Assembly: GCA_015069625.1 (NCBI GenBank)
Contig: SVIE01000004.1
Location: 1-48,136, forward strand
Direction: 5' to 3'
From: Clostridiales bacterium
Lineage (GTDB): Bacteria > Bacillota > Clostridia > Christensenellales > Borkfalkiaceae
DNA length: 48,136 nt
The position numbers and the translations under genes are program-made. The notes under the pieces are model-generated. The model had not been told where the DNA came from and did not search any database. It was given only the letters and a program-made list of their open reading frames with translations. Every line of letters begins with the position of its first letter. The stretch's first letter is position 1. Below are positions 20,649-33,410 of the stretch, piece after piece.

Positions 20649-22718
20649 TTACGCTTTTTTACCCATTATCTTTTCGAGAATGGATTTCGGTACTTCTGCA
20701 TAGTGCGAGAATTGCATTGTGTAGTTACCACGGCCTTGCGTTCTAGAACGAAGGTCAGTTGCGTATCCGAACATTTCTGCAAGCGGAATATGCGCATCTA
20801 CAACCTTAACACCGTTTCTATCTTCAGTACCTTGAATGATACCACGACGAGCAGTTACGTTACCCATAACGTCACCGAAGTATGCATCGGGAGTTACTAC
20901 TTCAACCTTCATAACAGGTTCTAAAAGTACACTCTTTGCTTTCTGTAAGCCTTCTTTAAGAGCCATGCTACCTGCAATTTTGAACGCCATTTCTGACGAG
21001 TCAACGTCGTGATAACTTCCGTCGTAAACGGTAACCTTAAAGTCAACTACTTCGTAACCTGCTAAAATACCAGTTCTAGCAGCTTCTTGAATACCTTTGT
21101 TGATAGGTTGAATAAATTCTTTCGGAATTGAACCACCAACCGTTTCATCAACGAATTCGTATCCCTTACCAGGTTCTTGCGGTTCAAGACGAATCTTACA
21201 GTGACCATATTGACCGTGACCACCGGTTTGACGTTTGAACATACCTTCTGCTTCAACTGCTTGACGGATTGTTTCCTTATAAGCAACCTGTGGATTACCT
21301 ACGTTTGCTTCAACTTTGAATTCACGGAGCAATCTGTCAACAATGATTTCAAGGTGAAGTTCGCCCATACCAGCGATAATGGTTTGTCCCGTTTCTACGT
21401 CCGTATAAGTTTTGAAAGTTGGGTCTTCTTCTGCAAGTTTTGCAAGTGCAAAGCCCATCTTTTCTTGACCTTGTTTCGTTTTGGGTTCAATAGCAACCCT
21501 AATAACAGGTTCTGGGAATTCCATCTGTTCTAATACGATAGGCTTGCTTTCTTCACAAAGCGTATCACCCGTTGTGGTGTCTTTAAGACCAACGATAGCG
21601 CAGATTTCACCAGAATATACAGCGTCAACTTCTTCACGGTGGTTAGCGTGCATACGAAGAATACGTCCGATTCTTTCCTTCTTGCCTTTAACCGAGTTAT
21701 ATACGTACGAACCTGTTTTAAGTACGCCCGAATATGCACGGAAGAATGCAAGTTTACCAACGAACGGGTCGGTCATAATCTTGAATGCAAGACCACTAAA
21801 TGGTTCTTCATCAGAAGGCTTTCTAGACGTTTCGTTTCCGTCTGCGTCAAAACCTTTAACTTCGCCTACGTCAAGTGGGCTGGGGAGATATTCAACGATA
21901 GCATCAAGAAGGTTTTGAACACCTTTGTTCTTGAAGCTTGAACCACAAAGAACAGGGGTTACCTTCATTGCGAGCGTTGCCTTTCTTAAACCAGCTTTGA
22001 TTTCTTCGATAGAAAGATCCCCTTCTTCGAAGAATTTTTCCATAAGCGCATCATCCATTTCTGCAGCAACTTCTACAATTTGTGAACGATACATTTCAAC
22101 GTCGTCAACCATATCTGCAGGAACGTCGGTTATGTCGATTTCCTTTCCTAAGTCGTCCATATAAATGAACGCCTTTCTTTCAATGATATCAACAACGCCC
22201 TTAAAAGTATCTTCTTTACCGATAGGAAGAAGAATAGGCATTGCGTTTGTTTTAAGTCTTTCACGCATCATTTCGATAGCGTTTGCAAAGTTTGCACCGT
22301 TGATATCCATCTTGTTAACGTATGCGATTCTCGGAACTTTATACTTGTCTGCCTGACGCCATACGGTTTCACTTTGTGGTTCAACGCCACCCTTTGCACA
22401 GAACGTTGCAACAGCACCGTCAAGAACACGAAGTGATCTTTCAACTTCTACGGTGAAGTCAACGTGTCCGGGGGTGTCGATAATGTTAATACGATGACCT
22501 TTCCAGTAGCATGTGGTCGCTGCGCTGGTAATGGTGATACCACGTTCCTGTTCTTGAACCATCCAGTCCATGGTTGCTTCACCTTCGTGCGTTTCACCGA
22601 TTTTATGCGTTTTACCCGTGTAGAACAAAATACGTTCGGTGGTGGTCGTTTTACCTGCGTCGATATGCGCCATTATGCCTATGTTTCTGGTAACGTCCAA
22701 ATTAAAATCTCTCGGCAT
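20649..22718 (-). CDS. fusA: elongation factor G
   Basis: [35 protein letters not shown], full-length EF-G. Confidence 0.98.
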   Translation of the reverse strand: MPRDFNLDVTRNIGIMAHIDAGKTTTTERILFYTGKTHKIGETHEGEATMDWMVQEQERGITITSAATTCYWKGHRINIIDTPGHVDFTVEVERSLRVLDGAVATFCAKGGVEPQSETVWRQADKYKVPRIAYVNKMDINGANFANAIEMMRERLKTNAMPILLPIGKEDTFKGVVDIIERKAFIYMDDLGKEIDITDVPADMVDDVEMYRSQIVEVAAEMDDALMEKFFEEGDLSIEEIKAGLRKATLAMKVTPVLCGSSFKNKGVQNLLDAIVEYLPSPLDVGEVKGFDADGNETSRKPSDEEPFSGLAFKIMTDPFVGKLAFFRAYSGVLKTGSYVYNSVKGKKERIGRILRMHANHREEVDAVYSGEICAIVGLKDTTTGDTLCEESKPIVLEQMEFPEPVIRVAIEPKTKQGQEKMGFALAKLAEEDPTFKTYTDVETGQTIIAGMGELHLEIIVDRLLREFKVEANVGNPQVAYKETIRQAVEAEGMFKRQTGGHGQYGHCKIRLEPQEPGKGYEFVDETVGGSIPKEFIQPINKGIQEAARTGILAGYEVVDFKVTVYDGSYHDVDSSEMAFKIAGSMALKEGLQKAKSVLLEPVMKVEVVTPDAYFGDVMGNVTARRGIIQGTEDRNGVKVVDAHIPLAEMFGYATDLRSRTQGRGNYTMQFSHYAEVPKSILEKIMGKKA

Positions 22719-22733
22719 AAAAATTTCTCCCTA

Positions 22734-23204
22734 TTAATATCTGTAATGTGCGAACGCCTTGTTTGCTTCCGCCATTCTGTGGGTGTCTTCTTTCTTCTTA
22801 ACTGCATTACCCGTGTTGTTGAATGCGTCAACGAGTTCTGATGCAAGACGAGTGCTCATATCTCTTTCGCCTCTCTTTCTCGCTGCAATTACCAACCAAC
22901 GGATTGCAAGTGTTTGTCTTCTTTCTGCTCTGATTTCGATCGGAACTTGATAGTTTGCACCGCCTACTCTCCTAGCTTTTACTTCTACCATAGGCATGAT
23001 GTTGTTGAGCGCTTGCATGAACATTTCCATAGGACTCTGACCAACTTTTTCAGCAGCCTGAGTAAACGCTTCGTAAACAATGCCTTGTGCTATTCCTTTT
23101 TTGCCGTCTAACATAACTTGGTTGATGAGTTTAGTTACAACCTTATCATTATATACGGGATCCGGCAAAACGTCTCTTTTAGCAATATTGCCTCTTCTCG
23201 GCAT
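22734..23204 (-). CDS. rpsG: 30S ribosomal protein S7
   Basis: [50 protein letters not shown] at 23204. Confidence 0.97.
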   Translation of the reverse strand: MPRRGNIAKRDVLPDPVYNDKVVTKLINQVMLDGKKGIAQGIVYEAFTQAAEKVGQSPMEMFMQALNNIMPMVEVKARRVGGANYQVPIEIRAERRQTLAIRWLVIAARKRGERDMSTRLASELVDAFNNTGNAVKKKEDTHRMAEANKAFAHYRY

Positions 23205-23230
23205 AATTATAATCCTCCTTTTTAATTTTT

Positions 23231-23370
23231 GCACCCTTTTTAATGGTGCGGTCGTTAAGGATAAACCTTATTTAGTACAGCTATCACTTGCCCTTTTGGG
23301 TAGCGAACCTTCTGTCTTACGACATACTGCCTACCAAACCGGTTTTATTTTCCGAATTTCCGATTTTAAG
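23231..23370 (-). ncRNA. putative structured 5' leader of rpsG (rpsL-rpsG intergenic)
   Basis: Minus strand carries GGTAG..CTACC, TGTC-GTAA-GACA, CCC-AAAA-GGG and GCACC..GGTGC pairings in an approx. 200-nt gap. Confidence 0.45.
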
Positions 23371-23430
23371 TAGGTGTTTTTGTTTGTTTTTTGTTTTTTA
23401 ATTTTTGACTTACTTGATTAACGCTATGAC

Positions 23431-23802
23431 TTATTTAGGTCTCTTTGCGCCATATCTCGATCTAGCCTGTCTACGCTTTGCTACGCCAGCCGTATCGAGT
23501 GCGCCACGGATGATGTGGTATCTTACACCAGGTAAGTCCTTAACTCTTCCGCCACGGATAAGTACTGAGCTATGTTCCTGTAAGTTATGTCCTTCACCAG
23601 GAATATATACGATACCTTCCATTTTGTTAGTCAAACGTACTCTGGCAATCTTACGAAGTGCAGAGTTAGGTTTTTTCGGGGTCGTTGTTGTTACTGACAA
23701 GCAAACACCACGCTTTTGGGGACATTCGTCAAGAATAGGTGATTTGGACTTGTAGGTAATTTTCTTTCTACCCTGTCTGATTAACTGCTGAATTGTAGGC
23801 AT
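23431..23802 (-). CDS. rpsL: 30S ribosomal protein S12
   Basis: [22 protein letters not shown]...[20 protein letters not shown] at 23802. Confidence 0.97.
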   Translation of the reverse strand: MPTIQQLIRQGRKKITYKSKSPILDECPQKRGVCLSVTTTTPKKPNSALRKIARVRLTNKMEGIVYIPGEGHNLQEHSSVLIRGGRVKDLPGVRYHIIRGALDTAGVAKRRQARSRYGAKRPK

Positions 23803-23914
23803 AATGCACCTCCTTAAATTATTTCGGATATTCAGAAAACGGATTCGGAAAACTTCCGTTTTTAGAAACTTTTTTATCTTGCCGAGCAGATTTTTCACCA
23901 CTCGGCAATAAATT

Positions 23915-23943
23915 ATTTTAGCATTTTCGCTCGTATTAGTCAA
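23915..23943 (-). promoter_or_regulatory. promoter for rpsL operon
   Basis: Minus strand TTGACT - 17 bp - TAAAAT between rpoC and rpsL. Confidence 0.65.
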
Positions 23944-23984
23944 ACGAAATCGTTGCTTTTAACGTATTTTTTGGTTTTTTACGT

Positions 23985-26900
23985 CTATTCTTCCGTTGAA
24001 ACTTCGGCTTTTGTTACGATTTGCGGAGAAACGTTCTTATAGTTCTTAATGCCCGTACCTGCGGGGATAAGTTTACCGATAATAACGTTTTCTTTAAGAC
24101 CTACAAGCGGATCAATCTTGTTCTTGATTGCTGCTTCGGTAAGAACTTTTGCGGTTTCTTGGAAGGATGCTGCTGAAAGGAAACTTTCCTTAGCGAGTGC
24201 TGCCTTGGTAATACCTAAAAGTATTCTCTTTCCGATAGGCGGTCTTTGTCCGTTTTCTAAAGCGTTAAGCGTTTCTTCTTCGAATCTGTAAAGATCAAGT
24301 TTTTCACCTGGGAGAATTTCGGTATCACCTGGGTTTTCAACCTGAACCTTCTTCATCATTTGACGAACGATAATTTCAACGTGTTTATCGTTGATATCAA
24401 CACCTTGTGAACGGTAAACCTTTTGAATTTCGGTAAGAATGTAATCTTGAACACCCTTAATACCCTTGGTTTTTAAGATATCTTGTGGATATACTGCGCC
24501 GGTAGTAAGAACTGTTCCTGGTTCAACCCTATCACCGTCCTTAACAAGCACGCCCGTTCCAAACGGAATCGTATAATCTTTAACTTCGCCGTCGTCAGTA
24601 TTGATGATAACGTGAAGAATCTTTTCTTTTTCTTCTATGGTAGCAACGCCTGATTGTTCACAAACGATTGCTGCACGTTTAGGACGTCTTGCTTCGAAAA
24701 GTTCTTCAACCCTAGGAAGACCTTGCGTGATGTCGCCCGTACTTGCAATACCACCGGTATGGAAGGTACGCATGGTAAGCTGTGTACCTGGTTCACCGAT
24801 TGACTGAGCAGCGATAATACCAACTGCTTCACCAATTTGAACAGGCTTATTGTTACTCATGTTCTTGCCGTAACATTTAGCACATACACCCGTCTTGCTC
24901 TTACAGGTAAACGCACTTCTGATTTCCACTTCCTTGATGCCAACCTTTTCAATAAGGTCTGCCATGTCTTCAGAAATCATTTCGTTTGCTTTAACCATAA
25001 CTTCGCCCGTTACGGGGTGAATAATATCACGAACGGGGAATCTACCTGCAATTCTATCTCTTAAACTTTCAATGATAGCGTCTGCCTTATCACCCTTCGT
25101 TCCTACGATTGCAGAAACTACGATACCCTTAGGTGCTTCGCCAAGTGATGCGAAACAATCGTCTTCTTCAATGATAACTTCTTGTGAAACGTCAACAAGA
25201 CGACGAGTTAAGTAACCAGAGTCAGCCGTTTTAAGTGCGGTATCCGCCAAACCTTTACGTCCACCGTGTGATGAAATAAAGTATTCGAGAACGGACAAGC
25301 CTTCACGGAAGCAAGATTTAACAGGAATTTCAATGGTTTTACCATTAGGATCGGTCATAAGACCACGCATTCCGGCAAGCTGTTTAATTTGGTCGATTGA
25401 ACCACGGGCACCAGAGTTTGCCATCATGAGAATTGGGTTAAATTCATCAAGTGTTGCACGAAGTTCATCAGAAACAGCTTTTGTCGTTTCCGTCCAAACG
25501 CTTACGACTTTCTTATATCTTTCTTGATCGGTTATGAAACCTTTCTTGTAGAAATCTTCAATCTTAACTACCTTATCTTCGGCTTCTTTAATCATTGCCT
25601 TTTTGCCCTTAGGCATGTGCATATCGAATACGCTGGTAGTGATAGCACCGATTGTTGAATACTTATAACCGAGCGCTTTAATCTTATCTAAAACGTCCGC
25701 AGCGCAACTTGCACCGTGACACTTAAAGCATGCGCCAACGATTTTTTGAAGCATCTTCTTTTCGGCTTTGCCTTCGATTTCATATCTTAAATAATCTTCA
25801 TCCGTCTTTCTTTCAACAAATCCTAAATCTTGTGGGATTGCTTCGTTGAAAATAATTTTACCAACAGACGTACGTACTCTACCCGTAATCTTTCTGCCTT
25901 CAACTTCAACCGTTCTGCGAACGATAATTTCGTCTTGCAAGCCGATTTTGCCCGTCTGATAAGCCATAACTGCTTCTTCAGGGGAAGTATAAGCAACGGT
26001 ATATTCTGGAACACCGTAAACTTCACCGTTTTCATCAGGCGTTCCGTCCTTAGCGTACTTCTTGCCGATATAACGACGGAGTATAGTCAAATAGTAAGAA
26101 CCCATAATCATATCCTGTGAAGGACTCATAACAGGTTTACCATCTGAAAGCTTTAATATATTGTTTGATGCAAGCATTAAGAATCTTGCTTCTGCCTGTG
26201 CTTCTACTGAGAGTGGCACGTGAACTGCCATTTGGTCACCGTCGAAGTCTGCGTTGAACGCACCGCAAACGAGCGGGTGAAGTTTAATTGCTCTACCTTC
26301 GATAAGAACCGGTTCGAACGCTTGGATAGATAATCTGTGAAGCGTAGGCGCACGGTTGAGCATTACGGGATGGTCTTTGATGATTTCTTCTAAAACGTCC
26401 CAAACTTCTGTTTTTGCATGTTCTACTGCACGTTTTGCACTCTTAATATTGTGGCAGATGTTCTTTTCAACGAGTTTCTTCATAACGAACGGCTTGAAAA
26501 GTTCGATAGCCATTTCCTTAGGAAGACCGCATTGATAAATTTTAAGTTCCGGTCCTACAACGATAACCGAACGGCCTGAGTAGTCAACACGCTTACCTAA
26601 AAGGTTTTGACGGAAACGACCTTGCTTACCACGGAGCATTCCAGAGAGTGATTTCAATTCTCTGTTGCCTGCGCCCGTGCTTGCCTTTCCACGACGACCG
26701 TTATCAATAAGAGCGTCAACTGCTTCTTGCAACATTCTCTTTTCGTTGTTCACCATGATTTCAGGAGCAGAAAGTTCCATCATCTTTTTAAGACGGTTGT
26801 TTCTGTTGATAACACGACGATAAAGTTCGTTAAGGTCGCTAGTTGCGTATCTTCCACCGTCAAGTTGAACCATAGGACGAAGTTCTGGTGGAATTACGGG

Positions 26901-27599
26901 AAGAACGTCTAAAATCATCCATTCGGGACGGTTTCCGCTCTTTCTGAACGCTTCGATAATTTCAATTTTCTTTACCGCACGGATACGCTTTGCACCCGTT
27001 GTGTTTTCAGCAATAATCTTTTTAGTTTCAACGCTTTCTTTTTCAAGGTCGATTGCCATCAAAAGTTCTTTGATTGCTTCTGCGCCCATACCTACTTTGA
27101 AAGAGCCTACGCCAAATTCTGCTTCGTATTTTTGTTTTTCAACGTCGTTTATAACCTGCTTGTATTGAAGGGTTGTTTCGCCTGGATCAAGAACAACGTA
27201 ACATACAAAATAAAGTACTTGTTCAAGTGCCTTGGGGCTCATATCAAGAATCAAGCCGATTCTTGATGGAACGCCCTTGAAATACCAGATATGAGAAACT
27301 GGGGAAGCAAGTTCAATGTGACCCATTCTATCACGACGAACTTTTGAACGTGTAACTTCAACGCCACACTTATCGCAAATTACCCCTTTATAACGGATAC
27401 GTTTGTACTTTCCGCAATAACATTCCCAGTCTTTTGTCGGCCCGAAAATTCTTTCACAGAAAAGACCGCCCATTTCAGGTTTTTGTGTTCTATAATTGAT
27501 GGTTTCTGGTTTTGTTACTTCACCATAAGACCATTCTCTAATTTTTTCGGGAGACGCTACTCCGATTTGTATTGAATCAAAATTATTAAGTTCAAACAT
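23985..27599 (-). CDS. rpoC: DNA-directed RNA polymerase subunit beta'
   Basis: [16 protein letters not shown] catalytic motif; full-length. Confidence 0.98.
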   Translation of the reverse strand: MFELNNFDSIQIGVASPEKIREWSYGEVTKPETINYRTQKPEMGGLFCERIFGPTKDWECYCGKYKRIRYKGVICDKCGVEVTRSKVRRDRMGHIELASPVSHIWYFKGVPSRIGLILDMSPKALEQVLYFVCYVVLDPGETTLQYKQVINDVEKQKYEAEFGVGSFKVGMGAEAIKELLMAIDLEKESVETKKIIAENTTGAKRIRAVKKIEIIEAFRKSGNRPEWMILDVLPVIPPELRPMVQLDGGRYATSDLNELYRRVINRNNRLKKMMELSAPEIMVNNEKRMLQEAVDALIDNGRRGKASTGAGNRELKSLSGMLRGKQGRFRQNLLGKRVDYSGRSVIVVGPELKIYQCGLPKEMAIELFKPFVMKKLVEKNICHNIKSAKRAVEHAKTEVWDVLEEIIKDHPVMLNRAPTLHRLSIQAFEPVLIEGRAIKLHPLVCGAFNADFDGDQMAVHVPLSVEAQAEARFLMLASNNILKLSDGKPVMSPSQDMIMGSYYLTILRRYIGKKYAKDGTPDENGEVYGVPEYTVAYTSPEEAVMAYQTGKIGLQDEIIVRRTVEVEGRKITGRVRTSVGKIIFNEAIPQDLGFVERKTDEDYLRYEIEGKAEKKMLQKIVGACFKCHGASCAADVLDKIKALGYKYSTIGAITTSVFDMHMPKGKKAMIKEAEDKVVKIEDFYKKGFITDQERYKKVVSVWTETTKAVSDELRATLDEFNPILMMANSGARGSIDQIKQLAGMRGLMTDPNGKTIEIPVKSCFREGLSVLEYFISSHGGRKGLADTALKTADSGYLTRRLVDVSQEVIIEEDDCFASLGEAPKGIVVSAIVGTKGDKADAIIESLRDRIAGRFPVRDIIHPVTGEVMVKANEMISEDMADLIEKVGIKEVEIRSAFTCKSKTGVCAKCYGKNMSNNKPVQIGEAVGIIAAQSIGEPGTQLTMRTFHTGGIASTGDITQGLPRVEELFEARRPKRAAIVCEQSGVATIEEKEKILHVIINTDDGEVKDYTIPFGTGVLVKDGDRVEPGTVLTTGAVYPQDILKTKGIKGVQDYILTEIQKVYRSQGVDINDKHVEIIVRQMMKKVQVENPGDTEILPGEKLDLYRFEEETLNALENGQRPPIGKRILLGITKAALAKESFLSAASFQETAKVLTEAAIKNKIDPLVGLKENVIIGKLIPAGTGIKNYKNVSPQIVTKAEVSTEE

Positions 27600-27614
27600 G
27601 TTTTTCGCCCTCCA

Positions 27615-30600
27615 TTATAAGTTGTCGTCGTCTTCAAAATCATCATCAAACAATGAAGTGTCGGGAATCGTTGTGTCGATTTCGTCGTCATCATCATCAA
27701 AGATGTCTTTTGACGTGAATTCAAAGCCTTCGAGATCAACCGCTTCGGTATCTTCAAATACTTCTTCGCCTGCTTCTGTTTCAATAGCAACTTCGTCGAA
27801 ATGATCTTTAGGTCTAATCGGTTGGATATCATCATAATCGTTTTCGGTGAGATCTTTGATTGCAAGTTCTTCATGATTTTCGGTGAGAACCTTCATATCA
27901 AGTGCTAAGCTTTGCAATTCTTTTAAGAGCACCTTAAATGCTTCAGGAATACCAGGTTCGCTGATGTTCGTGCCTTTTACGATTGATTCGTAAGTCTTTA
28001 CCCTACCAACAACGTCGTCAGACTTAACGGTAAGAATTTCTTGGAGAATATGTGCCGCACCGTATGCTTCGAGTGCCCAAATTTCCATTTCCCCAAAACG
28101 TTGACCACCGAACTGTGCTTTACCACCGAGCGGTTGTTGTGTAATAAGGCTGTAAGGACCGGTTGAACGTGCGTGAATCTTATCGTCAACTAAGTGGATA
28201 AGTTTAATCATATACATTTGACCAACGGTTACTCTGTTTTCGAAAGGTTCACCCGTTCTTCCGTCGTAAAGTTGAATCTTTCCGTCAACTTCGCCCTTCG
28301 GATTTACGATATTGTTTTCTTTAAGTAATTGTTTAATTTCGCTTTCGGTTGCCCCGTCGAATACAGGCGTTGCAATCTTCCAGCCGAGTTGTTTACATAC
28401 GTGGCCAAGGTGCACTTCAAGAACCTGACCGATATTCATACGTGAAGGAACGCCGAGTGGGTTAAGCACGATTTGAAGTGGCGTACCATCTGCCATAAAC
28501 GGCATATCTGCTTCGGGAAGAATTCTAGAAATAACGCCCTTGTTACCGTGACGACCTGCCATCTTGTCCCCGATAGAAATCTTACGTTTTTGAGCAACGT
28601 AAACTCTAACGGACTTGTTAACTCCTGGGGGCAATTCGTCTTTGTTTGCACGTGTAAATACTTTAACGTCAACAACGATACCGCCTTCACCGTGCATAAC
28701 TTTAAGAGACGTGTCTCTTACTTCTCTTGCATTAGCACCGAAAATTGCACGGAGCAATTTTTCTTCAGGCGTAAGTTCCGTTTCACCCTTAGGTGTAACT
28801 TTACCTACTAAGATATCTCCACTATCAACTTCTGCACCGATACGAACAATACCGTTTTCATCAAGGTTTTTAAGCGCATCTTCACCAACGTTGGGGATAT
28901 CTCTGGTAATTTCTTCTTCACCGAGTCTTGTATCTCTTGCGTCAAGTACGTGTTCTTCAATATGGATAGTTGTAAACACGTCTTCACGAACAAGTTTTTC
29001 TGAAAGAAGTATAGCGTCTTCGTAGTTGTAACCTTCCCAGCTCATGAAGCCAACAAGAATATTACGTCCAAGTGCAAGTTCACCGTTCTTAGTTGAAGGA
29101 CCATCTGCAATAGTTTGTCCTTTAACGATAAATTCGCCTTTTTCAACGATAGGTCTTTGGTTGATACAAGTACCTTGGTTACTTCTTTGGAATTTTTTGA
29201 GTTTGTATTCCTTATCCCCTTCTGCACCAGTAATAACGATGCAATCAGAAGATACGGTTTTAACTACACCGTCTTCGGTTGCGTTAACCATAACGCCCGA
29301 GTCGTAAGCGATACGTCTTTCAATACCTGTTGCAACGATTGCGTTTTCAGGACAAAGAAGCGGAACTGCTTGACGTTGCATGTTTGATCCCATGAGCGCA
29401 CGGTTGGTATCGTCGTTTTCTAAGAACGGGATAAGTGCGGTTGCAACTGAAATAAGTTGCTTAGGAGAAACGTCCATGTAGTCGATTTTTTCTTTAAGTT
29501 CTTCGGTAATCTGTTCTCTGCGACGGCAGGATACACGATCTTTAACGAAGTATTTATCGTCAACGAGTTCTTCGTTTGCTTGCGCTACCGTATAGTTATC
29601 TTCTTCATCTGCGGTGAGATAATCAACGTGCGTGGTTACAACCGTTTCAATCGTACCGTCTTCTTTAACGGTGTGTTCTACCTTTCTATAAGGTGATTCG
29701 ATAAAGCCGAATTCGTTAACCTGCGCAAAAGATGCAAGCGACGTGATAAGACCGATATTTTGTCCTTCAGGCGTTTCGATAGGACACATTCTTCCGTAGT
29801 GTGAGTGGTGAACGTCACGAACGTCGAACGTTGCTCTATCACGGTTAAGACCGCCAGGACCTAATGCAGAAAGTTTTCTCTTGTGCGTAAGTTCTGCAAT
29901 CGGGTTGGTTTGATCCATAAATTGTGAAAGTTGAGAAGATCCGAAGAATTCTCTAATTGCTGAACTTACAGGACGAACGTTGATTAAGTTTTGTGGAGAA
30001 ATTTCTTTTGCGTCTTGCGTAGAAATTCTTTCCTTAATAACTCTTTCAAGTCTTGAAATACCGATACGGAATTGGTTTTGTAAAAGTTCGCCAACAGAAC
30101 GAACACGACGGTTGCCAAGGTGGTCGATATTATCCGTTGTGCCGATACCCATAACGAGATCAAGGTTGTTAGATACAGATGCAACGATATCGTCAATGGT
30201 AATCTGTTTGTGGTTAAGTTTATCAAGAAGGGGACGAATGCTTTGCTTTTCGTAAAGTGAAAGCGGTTCAGTTCTGCCTGATTCAACGTATTCAAAATAC
30301 TTAACGCAAGCTTCAACGAATTTTCTTCTCGTTTCTCTTGCTTTTTCGCTATTCTTCTTATCTTCTGGCTTTTCGTCTGCGGGGTCATCAAAGACTTTTT
30401 CTTCTATGTAGTACATAGCGTTAATTTCGTCTTTTAAGATTTCCACCGTTTGGTCAACACCGTTTTCTTTAACGACAGCGTTAACCTTATCGGCAAATTG
30501 AAGGGTTGGATAATAAACGTAATCTAAAAGTCCGTACGTTTTGGGGTCAAGACCTGTTACAACCTTGTAATCTACAACGTTGTTTGCAATAATCTTGTGC

Positions 30601-31607
30601 TTTTTGCCGTCAACAAGTGCATAGAATACGTTTACGCCTGCGTTTTGGATAGCGTTAGCAAGCGTCTTGTCGATATAACGACCCTTGGTTGCAATAACTT
30701 CGCCATCCGGAGAGATAACGTCTTCTGCTGCAACTAAGCCTGCAATTCTTACGCCCATTCTTAAACGCTTGTTGAATTTATATCTACCTACTCTTGCAAG
30801 GTCGTAATGTCTTGCATCAAAGAAAATCTTTTTGAGTTGTTGTTTAACAGCTTCGTCGGTAGGAATTTCACCAGGACGGAGACGACGATAAAGTTCAACT
30901 AAACCGTCTGCTTCAGATTTAGCGGTATCTTTATTTGCCGTAACGTTAATCATTTCGTTACCGTCGAAAAGTTCGTTAAGTTCTTCATCCGTGCCGAAAC
31001 CGAGCGCTCTTAAAAGAACGGTAGCGGTAAGCTTTCTCGTTCTGTCAACGTGTACCCATAAGATACCTTGTGAATCTTGTTCAAATTCAAGCCAAGCACC
31101 CCTTGAAGGAATAACCGTGGTATAGAAAAGTTTTCTGCCAAGTTTGTCCACTTCACCCTTGTTATAAACACCTGGTGAACGAACGAGCTGGGATACGATA
31201 ACTCTTTCTGCACCGTTAATGATAAACGAGCCGTTATCAGTCATAAGGGGGATATTACCCATGAACACTTCTTGATTTTCGATAACTTCGCCGGTAAGTT
31301 TGTTAACTAATCTTACCTTTACACGAAGCGCACGTTCGTAAGTAGCGTCCCTTTCCCTACATTCTTTTTCGTCATACTTGGGCTTTCCGTCGAGATTGTA
31401 TTCAAGGAAATACAATTCGAAATGATCGGAATAGTCGGTGATAGGCGAATAGTCTTCGAACACTTCTCCGATACCTTCTTTGATGAACGCATCGTAAGAG
31501 TCCTTCTGAATCTTTACAAGATACGGAAGTTCGATTGCTTCGTTAATTTTACTAAACGTTTTTCTCGTAATCTTTCCGCTCTGTATTTCACGTAGAATTC
31601 GTGCCAT
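27615..31607 (-). CDS. rpoB: DNA-directed RNA polymerase subunit beta
   Basis: [30 protein letters not shown] and [18 protein letters not shown] at 31607. Confidence 0.98.
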   Translation of the reverse strand: MARILREIQSGKITRKTFSKINEAIELPYLVKIQKDSYDAFIKEGIGEVFEDYSPITDYSDHFELYFLEYNLDGKPKYDEKECRERDATYERALRVKVRLVNKLTGEVIENQEVFMGNIPLMTDNGSFIINGAERVIVSQLVRSPGVYNKGEVDKLGRKLFYTTVIPSRGAWLEFEQDSQGILWVHVDRTRKLTATVLLRALGFGTDEELNELFDGNEMINVTANKDTAKSEADGLVELYRRLRPGEIPTDEAVKQQLKKIFFDARHYDLARVGRYKFNKRLRMGVRIAGLVAAEDVISPDGEVIATKGRYIDKTLANAIQNAGVNVFYALVDGKKHKIIANNVVDYKVVTGLDPKTYGLLDYVYYPTLQFADKVNAVVKENGVDQTVEILKDEINAMYYIEEKVFDDPADEKPEDKKNSEKARETRRKFVEACVKYFEYVESGRTEPLSLYEKQSIRPLLDKLNHKQITIDDIVASVSNNLDLVMGIGTTDNIDHLGNRRVRSVGELLQNQFRIGISRLERVIKERISTQDAKEISPQNLINVRPVSSAIREFFGSSQLSQFMDQTNPIAELTHKRKLSALGPGGLNRDRATFDVRDVHHSHYGRMCPIETPEGQNIGLITSLASFAQVNEFGFIESPYRKVEHTVKEDGTIETVVTTHVDYLTADEEDNYTVAQANEELVDDKYFVKDRVSCRRREQITEELKEKIDYMDVSPKQLISVATALIPFLENDDTNRALMGSNMQRQAVPLLCPENAIVATGIERRIAYDSGVMVNATEDGVVKTVSSDCIVITGAEGDKEYKLKKFQRSNQGTCINQRPIVEKGEFIVKGQTIADGPSTKNGELALGRNILVGFMSWEGYNYEDAILLSEKLVREDVFTTIHIEEHVLDARDTRLGEEEITRDIPNVGEDALKNLDENGIVRIGAEVDSGDILVGKVTPKGETELTPEEKLLRAIFGANAREVRDTSLKVMHGEGGIVVDVKVFTRANKDELPPGVNKSVRVYVAQKRKISIGDKMAGRHGNKGVISRILPEADMPFMADGTPLQIVLNPLGVPSRMNIGQVLEVHLGHVCKQLGWKIATPVFDGATESEIKQLLKENNIVNPKGEVDGKIQLYDGRTGEPFENRVTVGQMYMIKLIHLVDDKIHARSTGPYSLITQQPLGGKAQFGGQRFGEMEIWALEAYGAAHILQEILTVKSDDVVGRVKTYESIVKGTNISEPGIPEAFKVLLKELQSLALDMKVLTENHEELAIKDLTENDYDDIQPIRPKDHFDEVAIETEAGEEVFEDTEAVDLEGFEFTSKDIFDDDDDEIDTTIPDTSLFDDDFEDDDNL

Positions 31608-31652
31608 CAAAACACCTTCCTTAAAAAATTTTTGAATTTATACTTGACGGGG

Positions 31653-31681
31653 TTTACAAACAACACTTTTTGTTGTATAAT
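31653..31681 (+). promoter_or_regulatory. plus-strand promoter directed toward rqcP-ispDF
   Basis: TTTACA - 17 bp - TATAAT. Confidence 0.55.
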
Positions 31682-31808
31682 CTTTCCGTCGGACAAAATT
31701 GCAGGATTGTTATACAATATTTAACGATTTTTGCCCTAAAACCGACCAAATTTTTGGCTGATTTTTCGCAAAATGGCGATAAATTTCGATAATATCCTAT
31801 CATGATGC

Positions 31809-31836
31809 ATTATATTATAATATCGAAGGGTGTCAA
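31809..31836 (-). promoter_or_regulatory. promoter directed toward rpoB
   Basis: Minus strand TTGACA - 16 bp - TATAAT; a second TTGACA lies at 31840-31845. Confidence 0.6.
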
Positions 31837-31925
31837 CCTTGTCAAGCGATTTTTGGGAAAAAGTTAAAATTTAAATAAAAAACTTACAAAATAGTGCAAA
31901 AATACGTTTTTTTAGCAGGATTTTT

Positions 31926-32171
31926 ATGAGAATAGATAAATTTTTAAAAGTTTCAAGAATTTTAAAGCGCCGTGCCCTTGCGCAAGAAGCAACTGACGGC
32001 GGAAGAGTTAAAGTTAATGGCAAAACGGTTAAACCTGCGTATAGAATTAAGGTGGGCGACGTGGTTGAAGTGGGTTTTAATAGCGGTACTATTTGCTTCC
32101 GTGTTCTTGATTTAAAAGAGACTGTTAAAAAGGAAGAAGCCGAAAAACTTTACGAAATTATTGGAGAATAA
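31926..32171 (+). CDS. rqcP: S4-domain RNA-binding protein, RqcP/YabO-like
   Basis: MRIDKFLKVSRILKRRALAQEATDGGRVKVNGKTVKPAYRIKVGD. Confidence 0.82.
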   Translation: MRIDKFLKVSRILKRRALAQEATDGGRVKVNGKTVKPAYRIKVGDVVEVGFNSGTICFRVLDLKETVKKEEAEKLYEIIGE

Positions 32172-32172
32172 T

Positions 32173-33303
32173 ATGGATAAAAAATACACCGTAACCTTGC
32201 TTTTAACGTGCGCTGGAAAAGGTGTTCGTGCAGGGTTTGAAGAAAACAAATTGCTTGTTAAAGTTGGAAATTCCACCTGTTTAGAACAGGCTCTTTCTTC
32301 TTTTAAGAATTCTAATCTCATTGACGAATTGGTTATTACGGCAAGCGAAACAGACGTATCTGCGGTTAAAAATATAGTTCAAGATACAGCCAAAGTTGTA
32401 CTTGGCGGTAGCACTAGAACTCAATCTGTTAAAAACGCACTTAAAGAAGTTACGGGGGATATCGTGCTTATTCACGACGGTGCTCGTCCCTTCACGTGCG
32501 CGCGTATTATAAATGATTGTATCGAAAGCGTAAAAAAACACGGTAGCGCACTTACCGTTATTCCTTCCCGTGATACTATTTGTTCGTCTGACGGGGAAAC
32601 CGTTTCAGGTTATCTTGGAAAGGGCGCACTTTACGCCGTTCAAACACCACAAGCCTTTTTCACCAAAGATATTATTAAGGCTTACGACCTTGCAGGCGAT
32701 AAAGTTTTTAACGACGACGGTGAAGTTTACCGTGAATATATTGCTCCATTACATATTGTTAAAGGGGAAACGGAAAACGTTAAAATAACCTACCCCGAAG
32801 ATATGGCACTTCTCAATTCTACCCCTATTTGCCGTGTTGGCGCAGGGTTTGATTGCCACAAACTTGTGGAAAACAGAAAACTTATTTTAGGGGGGGTGGA
32901 AATTCCACACGATAAAGGGCTTTTAGGTCATTCTGATGCAGACGTGCTAACGCACGCTATTATGGATGCCCTTCTATCTTCCCTTGCTATGCGTGATATC
33001 GGATACTGGTTTAGCGATAAAGACCCACAGTATAAAGATGCAGACAGTATGAAATTGCTTGAAAAAGTGATTAAAATGATAAGTGATGCAGGATATAAGC
33101 CGCATAATATTTCTGCAACCATTATGGCGGAAAAACCAAAACTATTAAAACATATCCCTTCTATCACAAAAAGCCTTGCTAATGCGCTAGGTTTAGAAGA
33201 AAGTGCCGTCGGTATAGGTGCAACCACGTTAGAAGGTTTAGGTTTTGTTGGCAGAGAAGAAGGCATTTGCGTTTCCGCCACCGCCACCGTAGTAAAAATG
33301 TAA
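32173..33303 (+). CDS. ispDF: bifunctional IspD-IspF (MEP cytidylyltransferase / MECDP synthase)
   Basis: N-terminal IspD (VLIHDGARPF, YAVQTPQAF) fused to IspF (RVGAGFDCHKL, LLGHSDADVLTHAIMDALL). ATG at 32173 with SD ggag. Confidence 0.93.
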   Translation: MDKKYTVTLLLTCAGKGVRAGFEENKLLVKVGNSTCLEQALSSFKNSNLIDELVITASETDVSAVKNIVQDTAKVVLGGSTRTQSVKNALKEVTGDIVLIHDGARPFTCARIINDCIESVKKHGSALTVIPSRDTICSSDGETVSGYLGKGALYAVQTPQAFFTKDIIKAYDLAGDKVFNDDGEVYREYIAPLHIVKGETENVKITYPEDMALLNSTPICRVGAGFDCHKLVENRKLILGGVEIPHDKGLLGHSDADVLTHAIMDALLSSLAMRDIGYWFSDKDPQYKDADSMKLLEKVIKMISDAGYKPHNISATIMAEKPKLLKHIPSITKSLANALGLEESAVGIGATTLEGLGFVGREEGICVSATATVVKM

Positions 33304-33328
33304 AGTGTTTGTTAGAAATATATCAATC

Positions 33329-33360
33329 AAAAAGCCCGACAGTTTCCTGTCGGGCTTTTT
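33329..33360 (+). terminator. intrinsic terminator downstream of ispDF
   Basis: aaaagcccgacagtttcctgtcgggcttttt. Confidence 0.9.
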
Positions 33361-33410
33361 AGTTCTTTTTCTTACGCATTACGTTGTTGTAAGTATTGTA
33401 GTTTCACCGC

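Noticed and set aside
23285-23345. tRNA-like fold in the rpsL-rpsG spacer (GGTTCG motif)
   Set aside because: Acceptor and T-arm pairings do not form; no anticodon arm could be placed.
27998-30391. Multiple ORFs overlapping rpoB in other frames and strand
   Set aside because: Shadow ORFs of a highly conserved gene; no RBS, no recognisable products. The same applies to ORFs within rpoC, fusA, tuf, addA and addB.
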